From the NCBI GenBank assembly GCA_050486105.1, contig JBJHCR010000094.1, positions 1-19,539 of the forward strand: a stretch of DNA of 19,539 nucleotides, given 5' to 3'. This DNA is from JAEXNA01 sp050486105 (lineage in GTDB: Bacteria; Vulcanimicrobiota; Xenobia; Xenobiales; JADMJV01). Made by a program: the position numbers and the translations under genes. How positions within the stretch are numbered: position 1 is the stretch's first letter; each line of letters begins with the position of its first letter. This document shows, piece by piece, positions 1 to 6,547 of this stretch. The notes beneath the pieces were generated by a model. That model was not told where the DNA came from, did not search any database, and saw nothing but the letters and a program-made list of their open reading frames with translations.

Positions 1-53
1 GTCTGTCCCATCATCCAGTGGACTAGGACATCAGTATCCAGGCCGAGGATCAC
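1..53 (-). CDS. PIN-domain toxin (VapC-like), 5' end only
   Basis: Only the first 17 codons lie in the window; the gene runs off the left edge. The reading begins M-I-L-G-L-D-T-D-V-L-V-H-W. The L-D-T-D-V-L-V pattern is the first beta-strand of PIN-domain ribonucleases, and its first Asp (residue 6) is the expected metal ligand. The start is GTG. It overlaps the TGA stop of the upstream ribbon-helix-helix gene as GTGA, so translation is coupled, as is usual in type II toxin-antitoxin operons. The family's role is Mg2+-dependent RNA cleavage, restrained by the antitoxin. The remaining acidic residues cannot be checked here. Confidence 0.7.
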   Translation of the reverse strand, partial: MILGLDTDVLVHWMMGQ

Positions 54-280
54 AGAGACACCATCTCGTCGAGGAGTTCGTCGCGCGACCAATCAACCAA
101 GAGTTTGCCTGATTGATAAGGCTCAAGCTCCAGGAGTGAAGGTTGGCGCGAACTTCGCTCTTCCAAATATCGGGACATAGCTTCTCGAATGAGCTCTGAC
201 ACAGGTCTTCCAGCTTTGGAAGCAAGAGACTTGAACTGTTGGTAATCGCTCTCACCAACGTAAAGTGATATGGGTTTCAT
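50..280 (-). CDS. Ribbon-helix-helix antitoxin (VapB/CopG-like)
   Basis: This 76-residue protein has an N-terminal beta-strand (K-P-I-S-L-Y-V), then two helices with the RHH turn at G-R-P-V-S-E-L-I-R-E-A-M. That is the layout of Arc/MetJ/CopG DNA-binding dimers. The tail from about residue 45 (S-L-L-E-L-E-P-Y onward) is acidic and aromatic, and would be the toxin-binding part. It sits directly upstream of a PIN-domain start with a 4-nt overlap, which makes a type II antitoxin the best reading. Such proteins normally repress their own promoter. The promoter at 287-315 overlaps an AT-rich partial palindrome that could be the operator. No SD precedes the ATG. Confidence 0.8.
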   Translation of the reverse strand: MKPISLYVGESDYQQFKSLASKAGRPVSELIREAMSRYLEERSSRQPSLLELEPYQSGKLLVDWSRDELLDEMVSL

Positions 281-286
281 ATATTA

Positions 287-315
287 ATTATATATAGGTT
301 CTCGGTTGCTGTCTA
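287..315 (-). promoter_or_regulatory. Strong sigma70-type promoter of the toxin-antitoxin pair, probably leaderless
   Basis: On the minus strand TAGACA (310-315) is followed by exactly 17 nt and then a perfect TATAAT (287-292). Only six nucleotides (281-286) separate the -10 box from the antitoxin ATG (278-280). Transcription would therefore start at or next to the A of ATG, giving a leaderless mRNA. The lack of any SD fits this. The surrounding AT-rich run contains short palindromes (TAATTA, ATATAT) suited to RHH autorepression. Confidence 0.7.
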
Positions 316-532
316 TACGAAGATTCTCTAACCTAAGCCCACAGGTTACCGTGCGCTTCGGGACAGATTCAAGGGCTGGGATTGGTCTTTCCATTGCTAT
401 TGGTCCTGGGCGGGCGCCTAGGAGGCTGCTCGAATGAGTTGAGAGGGAACTCGACTCGCGCCCTATAAGGGCTTCTTTCTCTTCGGCTCTGGCGACAAAC
501 GAACGGAGTGCTTCAGGACAAAGGTCAAAGTG
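316..532. other. Intergenic region between the universal stress gene and the toxin-antitoxin promoter
   Basis: I see no coding frame with a convincing start. Two small hairpins are present: GAGTTGAG/CTCGACTC with a 6-nt loop (436-457) and GCCCT/AGGGC (460-472). The second is followed on the plus strand by a pyrimidine-rich run. Neither has a T-tract in the minus-strand direction, so neither is a convincing terminator for the stress gene. Confidence 0.4.
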
Positions 533-985
533 TCAGGGCTGCAGGACCATAACCGGAACATGGCTGGTTTTGACCACCTTGTCGGTGACGCTTCCCAGCA
601 GAAAATGACGGATGCCGGCCTGAGCGTGGGTGCACATGACGATCAGTTCTATGCTATTTTTCTGAGCGTAGTCGACAATGGCCTCAGCTGGAGTTCCTCC
701 ACCAATCACGGCTGAGAAGTTCATTCCAGGCTGCTTGCTGCTTTCAGCAAGGGCGGCCAAGTATTTTTGCACTGGGGCGAGTTGGGAATCCCAGAGTTCT
801 TCGCTGTCAGTGCCCGCCGGAAGATAGTTGTTGGCCACCAGATCGGCCACTTGATACAAAGTGATGGTAGCTCCTGGCGCCGCTGCTTTCATAGCCAAAT
901 CGATGGCTGCTTCTGAACTCTTAGAGCCGTCGAGAGGAACGAGAATCGAATGAAATCCTGACATGCTCGGTTTTTCTTTTTCCAA
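533..985 (-). CDS. Universal stress protein (UspA family)
   Basis: This single-domain protein of 150 residues has the UspA fold. It opens with H-S-I-L-V-P-L-D-G-S (the ATP-binding Asp after the first strand) and carries the C-terminal block M-C-T-H-A-Q-A-G-I-R-H-F-L-L-G-S-V-T-D-K-V, ending H-V-P-V-M-V-L. The usual nucleotide motif is G-2x-G-9x-G-S/T. The first Gly is Ala here, so ATP binding may be altered. I prefer the TTG start because AGGAG lies 7 nt upstream; the first ATG, seven codons later (962-964), has no SD at a proper distance. It lies 14 nt after the isoaspartate methyltransferase stop and so is probably the last gene of that operon. The role is presumably cytoplasmic stress survival. 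Confidence 0.88.
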   Translation of the reverse strand: MEKEKPSMSGFHSILVPLDGSKSSEAAIDLAMKAAAPGATITLYQVADLVANNYLPAGTDSEELWDSQLAPVQKYLAALAESSKQPGMNFSAVIGGGTPAEAIVDYAQKNSIELIVMCTHAQAGIRHFLLGSVTDKVVKTSHVPVMVLQP

Positions 986-999
986 GCGACGGCTCCTGG

Positions 1000-1716
1000 T
1001 TACTTCTTTTGACTCTCTCCAGTCATGGGAACGAAACGCACCGGAATCACGTCTTCGGATTCGATGCCGTCTTCAGTTCGAAGATAGATTCTTAAGACTT
1101 GCTGGAAGCCCCCTTCGGGCACCACCAATCGACCGCCAACAGCGAGTTGTTCCAGCAGGGGTTGAGGGACGGTCTCGGGAGCAGCGGTCAACATGATGGC
1201 CTGGAATGGGGCTTCTTCGGGCCAGCCGGCGTAACCATCTCCGGTGCGCAGATGGATGGAGTCGTAGCCGGTTTCGGACAAGACCCTTTTGGCTCGCTCG
1301 GCCAGAGCCTCGACGATTTCAATGCTAAAAACTTCCACACCACACTCGGCCAGGACGGCTGCCTGGTAGCCCGAGCCAGTGCCTATCTCAAGAACCTTGT
1401 CTCCAGGTTTCACCTGCACCAACTCGGTCATCAGAGCCACGATATAAGGCTGAGAGATAGTTTGCCCCTCTTTCAACGGAAGGGGTCGATCTTCGTAAGC
1501 CGAGCGACGGTACTCGGGATCCACAAAGAGGTGGCGGTCCACCGTTCTCATGGCTTGCAAGACGGTGGGGTCGCTGACCCCTCGGGCGATCACCGTATCG
1601 ACGACCATACTCTCTCGAGCTGCCTGATGATCCGGGTCGGCACAAGCGATTTGAGTGGCCAGAATTAGGAGGGACAGCCCAAGTAAGAAAATGAGATTGG
1701 CAAAAGAACTAGTCAT
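1000..1716 (-). CDS. pcm: Exported protein-L-isoaspartate O-methyltransferase
   Basis: The enzyme transfers a methyl group from SAM to isoaspartyl residues of damaged proteins so that they can return to L-Asp. Numbered from an upstream TTG at 1728, the substrate loop P-L-K-E-G-Q-T-I-S-Q-P-Y is at about 84-95. SAM motif I (V-L-E-I-G-T-G-S-G-Y-Q) is at 112-122. The post-II segment ends A-V-G-G-R-L-V-V-P-E-G, and the C-terminal block is P-V-R-F-V-P-M-T-G. The N-terminus is a hydrophobic signal peptide ending near A-C-A, so the protein should act outside the cytoplasm. The chosen ATG is at 1714-1716; the TTG four codons earlier is possible, and neither has a clear SD. The gene lies between the phosphodiesterase and stress protein genes. 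Confidence 0.9.
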   Translation of the reverse strand: MTSSFANLIFLLGLSLLILATQIACADPDHQAARESMVVDTVIARGVSDPTVLQAMRTVDRHLFVDPEYRRSAYEDRPLPLKEGQTISQPYIVALMTELVQVKPGDKVLEIGTGSGYQAAVLAECGVEVFSIEIVEALAERAKRVLSETGYDSIHLRTGDGYAGWPEEAPFQAIMLTAAPETVPQPLLEQLAVGGRLVVPEGGFQQVLRIYLRTEDGIESEDVIPVRFVPMTGESQKK

Positions 1717-1764
1717 TGATAGGTACAACAGTTTTGAAATCGGAGCGGTTCCTGAACTCCTGTC

Positions 1765-2688
1765 TCAGTCCGAGAACAGTGGGGCTTCCAGGTGATCCCA
1801 GTTTTTTCGAACTCCCTCCATCTTGGTAGGAAGGTTAGTGTTGAAGCCATCCGCCCCGGCTTGCCGGCAAACCTCGACGTCGACTTCTTCGTCTAGGGTC
1901 CAGGGCAGTACCCAAATCCCCCGGTTGTGCGCGGCTTGGACTGTGCGTCGAGTGACCAGCGAGATGCCACCATAAGTCAGTGGGACCTGAAAAGCCGAAT
2001 ATTTTGGAGAAATCAAACCTTCCAGGCGCAAACAACTGGCAAAGACCAAGGCTCGAATCTCCCTTGGGGTGGCTGAGTTTGCCACGTTTGGGCAGGCTCG
2101 TCTCAGTTCAGCCATCATGGCTTCGTCAAAGCTTGACAAGAGAATGCGCTCTTCGGCCTGGTATTTTTCGACGACATTGGCGAGTTCCCAAGCAATTTCC
2201 AAGGGAGCTTGCTTGACCTCGATCTGCAAGCGCCAATCCGGGAAAGCTTCCAACACTTCCTCTAGGCGCGGAATCCTGATCCCTTGCCCTCGCAGAGGTG
2301 TAGCGTCCCCGTCCAGGGTGAAATTGTAGGCGGCATCGAGTTGAGAGATCTCCTCCCAAGTAAGATCGATGACCGCTCCTCGGCCGTCGGTGGTGCGGTC
2401 TACGGTGGTGTCGTGGATCAGGACCAAGACTTTGTCCTTGGTCATCAGCAAGTCGAGATCCAGGACGTCACTTCCCACCTCGTAGGCCCGCTCAAAGGCA
2501 TACATGGTGTTGCTGGGCCACTCTTTCTCGCCTCCCTGATGGGCCAAGATAAGGGGACGAGGAGCGCCTTCAAACCAGGGCATTTGAGGTGCGGGCTGGG
2601 CTGTGAGCCAAAACAAGAGCAAAGTTAGGCCAAGGATCCCGAGCACGAGCGAACAGCCCAATCCAGCGGACTTACCTATTCGACTCAT
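1765..2688 (-). CDS. Membrane-anchored glycerophosphodiester phosphodiesterase
   Basis: The family hydrolyses glycerophosphodiesters, such as deacylated phospholipids, to glycerol-3-phosphate and an alcohol. With the ATG at 2686-2688 the protein is 307 residues. One N-terminal membrane anchor covers about residues 10-30. The catalytic pattern follows: A-H-Q-G-G-E (His50), P-S-N-T where most relatives have P-E-N-T, V-L-D-L-D (77-79) in the metal site where E-x-D is usual, and I-H-D-T-T-V-D-R-T-T-D-G (His92). The TIM-barrel end T-L-D-E-E...G-A-D-G-F-N-T-N is present. An upstream in-frame start would add 23 residues with no anchor character, so I use this ATG. It overlaps the end of the MscS gene by 17 nt, implying coupled translation. 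Confidence 0.88.
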   Translation of the reverse strand: MSRIGKSAGLGCSLVLGILGLTLLLFWLTAQPAPQMPWFEGAPRPLILAHQGGEKEWPSNTMYAFERAYEVGSDVLDLDLLMTKDKVLVLIHDTTVDRTTDGRGAVIDLTWEEISQLDAAYNFTLDGDATPLRGQGIRIPRLEEVLEAFPDWRLQIEVKQAPLEIAWELANVVEKYQAEERILLSSFDEAMMAELRRACPNVANSATPREIRALVFASCLRLEGLISPKYSAFQVPLTYGGISLVTRRTVQAAHNRGIWVLPWTLDEEVDVEVCRQAGADGFNTNLPTKMEGVRKNWDHLEAPLFSD

Positions 2689-4252
2689 TCGAATCTGAGA
2701 CTTCCAGGGTTTGGTCCGAGGCACCGATGAGATGAACTCTGTGCCTAGTGGCGGCAAAGTCGATACCCTCGCGTTCGAATCGAAGCTTCAGACGTCGGTT
2801 CAATTCTCGTCTGGTGCGCCATTGGGCTAGGGGGGCAGTCTTGATCTGCAAGCGGAGGACCACCCCGTTGAGGTTCAACTCGTGGACTCCAAGAGGGGTC
2901 GGTTCCTCCAAGATATCATCGGGGAATTCCCTCATTAGGGTTTGGGCTTCTTCGTGCAGGGCCTTGATTGCGAGATCGGTGTCGGTGAGATAAGAGACCG
3001 TAACTTGATAATCTACCTGAGACCATTCGTTGGAATGATTCTTCACTCGACGTAGATCCGAGTTGGGAATGGTCATGAGGCTGCCATCGACCTTTCGGAT
3101 CTGAGTGGCGCGTAGGCTGAAGTTCACCACTTCCCCAAGCTCTTGGTCGGTTTCAATCCAGTCTCCTACCCCATATTGGTCTTCGGCGATAACATTTATA
3201 CCATAAAAGAAGTCCAGCAGGATGTCTCGACCCAAGAAACCTGCGGCCACACCGAACAATCCCGCTCCGGCAAAGAATGCCCCCAAATCTGCTCCCAGCA
3301 GATAAAGATAAGAGATCACCCCAACCAGCAGCCAGAAAAGCCGAACAGCAAAGGCTGAAGCTTGCTTTATGGTGAGGCGTCTTTGCCGTGAGCGAAGAGA
3401 ATTTTCGCTGTCCAAGTCATCAAGAATTCGATAGTACCAAAGTAGGACCAGGTTGGTGAGTTGAATAGCCACAGTGACGAGCGCGCTGCAGCCGATGAAG
3501 AGGGTGAGGGGACGAAGGGCTCCCTGTCTGAGGAAATTCGCCACGTCATCAAAGGATGGGTTCATGGCTGCCAGGAGCCAGAGATAGCCCAGCCAAAGAA
3601 ACGTTTTGAAACTCCAAGCCGGATGTCTGAAAAATTTGCGGGCCAGATAATCTACGGACAGGTGGATCAAGCCGAAGAGGAAAAACAAGACCACGAAGAG
3701 ATAGTTGTAGAGGTCAAGGTAGCCTCGCTGGAGTTGAAAGGAACGCAGCATGAGGTCCTCTTGGAGCACTTCTCGCCAGGTGTGAGCAACCTCGATCTCC
3801 AGCAGATGCTTGTCTTCGGGAGAGAGCCTGCCGTAATACTCCGGACAATCCTCCGGGAGGACCGTAAGGAAAGGCTTGCCTCCAATTGTCAGGGTGGTGA
3901 TCCCGGAGTCGTCGCGGACCTCAACTCTGGGGGTCTGATTGGGCTTCAAATTGGCCAAGATATCACGGTAACGCCTTTTGGCGTCTTGCTCGCGTCTTAA
4001 ACTATTGATCTTGTCGTTTCCAGCGAGCTCAAACAAGAACGGACGGGCGAAGGGGCTGGAATGCACCCTCTGGTTGGGTTCCGGAACAACAAATCTTGAG
4101 ATCGTCTGGCGTTCTGTTTCCGGAAGCTCCGAAGGGGCATCGAGAGCTAAGTCTTCTGGGACCAAAACAACGATCGACAAGATAAAGCCCAGGCAAAAAA
4201 ACAGCCAGAGGAAGCCGCGAAACGTGGGTCTCTTGAATGATGGTCGAGGCAT
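2672..4252 (-). CDS. MscS-family mechanosensitive ion channel with long periplasmic domain
   Basis: The 526-residue protein has a first membrane helix at about 12-31 and an extracytoplasmic domain of about 145 residues. Further helices lie near 181-201, 215-231, 250-272 and 299-320. The Gly/Ala-rich pore helix spans 321-350 (G-A-D-L-G-A-F-F-A-G-A-G...G-F-L-G-R-D). The MscS beta-domain follows (G-D-W-I-E...G-E-V-V-N-F-S-L-R-A-T-Q-I-R...T-I-P-N-S) and then the alpha/beta C-terminus. E. coli MscS has 3 membrane helices and 286 residues, so this is an enlarged paralogue like YnaI or YbdG. The expected role is release of solutes on membrane tension. It leads a run with phosphodiesterase, pcm and usp genes. 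No SD is visible before the ATG. Confidence 0.9.
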   Translation of the reverse strand: MPRPSFKRPTFRGFLWLFFCLGFILSIVVLVPEDLALDAPSELPETERQTISRFVVPEPNQRVHSSPFARPFLFELAGNDKINSLRREQDAKRRYRDILANLKPNQTPRVEVRDDSGITTLTIGGKPFLTVLPEDCPEYYGRLSPEDKHLLEIEVAHTWREVLQEDLMLRSFQLQRGYLDLYNYLFVVLFFLFGLIHLSVDYLARKFFRHPAWSFKTFLWLGYLWLLAAMNPSFDDVANFLRQGALRPLTLFIGCSALVTVAIQLTNLVLLWYYRILDDLDSENSLRSRQRRLTIKQASAFAVRLFWLLVGVISYLYLLGADLGAFFAGAGLFGVAAGFLGRDILLDFFYGINVIAEDQYGVGDWIETDQELGEVVNFSLRATQIRKVDGSLMTIPNSDLRRVKNHSNEWSQVDYQVTVSYLTDTDLAIKALHEEAQTLMREFPDDILEEPTPLGVHELNLNGVVLRLQIKTAPLAQWRTRRELNRRLKLRFEREGIDFAATRHRVHLIGASDQTLEVSDSNESNR

Positions 4253-4310
4253 AGGGTGTGGTCAGAGAAGGACGGATTCGTCAGGCTAAGCTCTCACCGG
4301 ACCACCTGTA

Positions 4311-4329
4311 TAACTCCGGGGTGGAGTTA
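4311..4329. other. 7-bp hairpin between the DUF2950 and MscS genes
   Basis: TAACTCC and GGAGTTA form a perfect stem around a 5-nt loop. No T-tract follows on the minus strand, so this may be an operator or an RNA structure in the MscS leader rather than a terminator. The whole 107-nt gap (4253-4359) shows nothing else I can name. Confidence 0.3.
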
Positions 4330-4359
4330 CTCAGGCAGGTCCAATGAGAGCCTTGTCGT

Positions 4360-5262
4360 CTAGATCCGCTCAGTGACTATGTCCCAGGTCTCGTCGGGGT
4401 TGAAGGTCGTTGCGGCCTTGAAAAAGGCTTCGGTCTGATCGCCCAGATCTTTCTGGTAGATGACTCCATTCTGGTTGGTCAAGAAAGTCATAACTCCGGT
4501 TTCTCTGTGGCGGCTAGGGGAAGCGACCACAGCCCATCCTGCCAGCAGATGCCCGTTTACGGTGTAGTCGAAGCTTCCTCCAGGGGCATTCTCACCTTGG
4601 GCCTTGAGGAACTTGAAGCGATACCCAAACCAGGGTTGATCTTGGCTTTTGCTGACAGCATACTCCCAGGCGTTGACAAAGAATTTCTCCAGAGGGCTTG
4701 AGTTTTCTCCTGCTGAGGTCTCCCAGTAGAGGCCGTCTCTCTTTCCATCGCTGCTCTTGAGTCGCTCAGTGTATTTGCGTATTCCGTCGCCCGAAGGGTT
4801 ACTGAGTCGAAAGTCCTCTTGGGCGTCCCCTAGCCGATAGCAAGTTTCGATGATCGCCAACTCATTAGCTCCGATTCGTCGATTCATGATCTCTTGACTG
4901 CCCAGAGCCAAATCAAAGACAAAGCCCTGCTCAGACTTGGTGATAGGTATGGGGAAAGGCCAACCTTCAAAACCGAGCCTCAGAAGATGACCCTCTTCGC
5001 TTTCAGCCAAGGCCCAGCGCTCTTCCATAAGCGAGGCCAGAAGGTTTCGTCGCTCCGAGATCGTGGATTCTTGCTCATCGGCCATGAGTTTTTCGCTCTC
5101 GGGTCCCAGCAAGACCTTCAGAGTGTCGTTGGTCTCGGCCTGCACCGCCTGCTGTAGGCCGAGGACCGCCTTTTCGGGAGTGTCGAAGACCTGCTGGGCC
5201 CAAAGGCTGCTACTGAGCGCTGCTACCAGGAAAAGAGATATGCTCAATTTGATAGTCTTCAT
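4360..5262 (-). CDS. DUF2950 family secreted protein
   Basis: This 300-residue protein has a clear signal peptide (M-K-T-I-K-L-S..., cleavage near W-A/Q-Q). The body matches the DUF2950 family: F-D-T-P-E-K-A near the start, then E-E-G-H-L-L-R-L-G-F-E-G-W-P-F-P-I-P. The Y-W-E-T-S and G-Y-R-F-K-F-L-K-A-Q-G segments follow, then a W-A-V-V-A-S-P block and the ending T-F-N-P-D-E-T-W. The molecular function of the family is unknown. The ATG overlaps the DUF3300 stop as ATGA, and GGAGG lies 9 nt upstream inside the DUF3300 end. That rules out the longer in-frame version starting 32 codons earlier. DUF3300 and DUF2950 genes recur next to each other in other bacteria, so the two probably act together in the envelope. 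Confidence 0.88.
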   Translation of the reverse strand: MKTIKLSISLFLVAALSSSLWAQQVFDTPEKAVLGLQQAVQAETNDTLKVLLGPESEKLMADEQESTISERRNLLASLMEERWALAESEEGHLLRLGFEGWPFPIPITKSEQGFVFDLALGSQEIMNRRIGANELAIIETCYRLGDAQEDFRLSNPSGDGIRKYTERLKSSDGKRDGLYWETSAGENSSPLEKFFVNAWEYAVSKSQDQPWFGYRFKFLKAQGENAPGGSFDYTVNGHLLAGWAVVASPSRHRETGVMTFLTNQNGVIYQKDLGDQTEAFFKAATTFNPDETWDIVTERI

Positions 5263-6392
5263 CGTCGAAATCCTCCACCCATACGACCTCCTCCACGGCT
5301 GAATGAACCTCGAGAACTGGCCCGCATGGTGCTTGCGGAACTGGAGTAGTTGGACCATCCTGAACTCATAGAACCCTGATGATTAAAGGAGCGATTCTCG
5401 AAGGACCTATCCCCGGCCTGACTGCGTTCAAAGCTAGTGTTTCGTGTTTGATTCCAATTCTGTCGATTTGGGTACGCCGGTTGGGTTGAGGGCAGAGGCG
5501 GTCTCGAATAGGGCTGCGAAATGTTGGGCCTGCTGTTCGCTTGGATGGCCGTGTTCCGGTTGACGTTGCGATTCCAACTTTGATTGTTGACGTTCCGGTT
5601 CCAGTTTTGGTTGCTCAAGTTGCGGTTGACATTGACATTGCGGGTGTCCACATTGATGGGTCGATTGACGATGGTGGTGTGATTTGGACGCCAGACGTTG
5701 GCCGGGTTGTAGATTCCCGTACCTCTCCAGCCGTAGGGCCGGTAATAGGCTGCCGGGGGATAGAATCCACCTGGGTGATAATACCAGTGGTAGTCACCCC
5801 AATTGAAGACGTTCTCCCAAAGCAGCACATTGGCAGCGATACCCGCGCTGTAGGTCAGGACGTCCCCGAAATCTACCCCATCTGACTGCTGCTCGGTGAC
5901 CACATCTGGTTGGTACACCGGTACATAGATAACCTGGGGGTTAGCCGGCTCGATGCGGATGGTGGCGCCCTCTTCTATAACCTGGATCTTGTCGTCGGTT
6001 TTCAGATTGCCGGCACTCTTGGCCTGGAATCGAAAACGTTGAATGGCATCAACCAAATCTGTGATTTGGTTAGCCGAGGCCCAGCCGATGGACTGAGTCC
6101 AGTCCTTATTGTCGTCCATCATACCTAGAACTTCGGGAAAAGTCATGAGAGCTTGAACGCTGCCTTCCAAGCCAGAAGAGGCGTCGGAGCTCGTTCCGGC
6201 TTTCACTAAGGCGTTGGCCTGAGCTATCTGGTCGGGAAAGGCGGCTCCTGCCATGATGTTCGAAAGCAGGGGGTCGGGATAAAGAGCGATAGGCCCGACC
6301 AGAGTGTCGAGCTCTGCGCTTGAGTAGCTGTTCTGAGCCACTGCGCCGGAACTCAGTAAGAGTCCCAAGAGAAGTATCTTGATCCAATGCAA
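5259..6392 (-). CDS. DUF3300 family secreted protein with Asn-rich tail
   Basis: The start is TTG with a perfect AGGAGG five nt upstream; no ATG exists for the next 47 codons. A signal peptide (residues 1-19, A-V-A/Q-N) precedes the DUF3300 domain (about 25-200). That domain has the typical L-V-G-P-I-A-L-Y-P-D-P-L-L opening, an I-G-W-A-S-A-N-Q segment and N-P-Q-V-I-Y-V-P-V-Y. The N-W-G-D-Y-H-W-Y-Y-H block leads into a low-complexity tail (about 240-345) rich in Asn with N-W-N-R-N-V-N repeats. The extreme C-terminus is Arg/Gly-rich. The function is unknown. The tail resembles a disordered or surface-interaction region. It is the first gene of a two-gene unit with DUF2950. Confidence 0.88.
   Translation of the reverse strand: MHWIKILLLGLLLSSGAVAQNSYSSAELDTLVGPIALYPDPLLSNIMAGAAFPDQIAQANALVKAGTSSDASSGLEGSVQALMTFPEVLGMMDDNKDWTQSIGWASANQITDLVDAIQRFRFQAKSAGNLKTDDKIQVIEEGATIRIEPANPQVIYVPVYQPDVVTEQQSDGVDFGDVLTYSAGIAANVLLWENVFNWGDYHWYYHPGGFYPPAAYYRPYGWRGTGIYNPANVWRPNHTTIVNRPINVDTRNVNVNRNLSNQNWNRNVNNQSWNRNVNRNTAIQANSRPNISQPYSRPPLPSTQPAYPNRQNWNQTRNTSFERSQAGDRSFENRSFNHQGSMSSGWSNYSSSASTMRASSRGSFSRGGGRMGGGFRR
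5559..5612 (-). repeat. Two 27-bp tandem repeats inside the DUF3300 gene
   Basis: Units 5559-5585 and 5586-5612 each encode N-Q-x-W-N-R-N-V-N. They differ at a few positions, mostly synonymous or conservative. They belong to a longer Asn-rich stretch with weaker N-V-N-R-N periodicity. Confidence 0.6.
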
Positions 6393-6448
6393 GGTAGCCT
6401 CCTAAGAAAAATTGTCCACTTTAAGATTTGGGATCTGCAGCACTTTCA

Positions 6449-6476
6449 GGGCAAAACCTCTTTTTGAGGCAAGCCC
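6449..6476 (-). other. Small hairpin with short T-run upstream of the DUF3300 gene
   Basis: On the minus strand CCTC-AAAAA-GAGG is followed by TTTT, flanked by complementary GGGC/GCCC. It may be a second weak terminator after the cellulase gene, or a leader structure of the DUF3300 transcript. The stem is short, so the call is tentative. Confidence 0.3.
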
Positions 6477-6483
6477 TTGGAGA

Positions 6484-6531
6484 AAGAGTTCCCATCCGGA
6501 GCCAGGGAATCCGGCCCGAACGGGAACTCTT
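6484..6531 (-). terminator. Probable terminator of the endoglucanase gene
   Basis: A perfect 10-bp inverted repeat (AAGAGTTCCC at 6484-6493 and GGGAACTCTT at 6522-6531) encloses an inner CCGG/CCGG pair. In the minus-strand direction the right arm ends in CTTTCTCC, a weak T-rich tract. It lies just past the cellulase stop at 6548. A structural role in mRNA stability is also possible. Confidence 0.5.
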
Positions 6532-6547
6532 CTAGGGTCTGAGCTGC

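Noticed and set aside
436..457. Hairpin as terminator of the universal stress gene
   Set aside because: No T-tract follows in the minus-strand direction and one pair is a mismatch in that RNA.
1099..1668. 189-residue plus-strand ORF
   Set aside because: It is antisense to pcm, which has all methyltransferase motifs; the ORF has no recognisable features.
2689..2757. 23-residue extension of the phosphodiesterase
   Set aside because: It lies wholly inside the MscS gene and would place charged residues ahead of the membrane anchor.
3461..4000. 179-residue plus-strand ORF
   Set aside because: It is antisense to the MscS gene, whose membrane helices and pore motif are intact.
5263..5358. 32-residue extension of the DUF2950 protein
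   Set aside because: The internal ATG has an SD, an ATGA overlap and a textbook signal peptide immediately after it.
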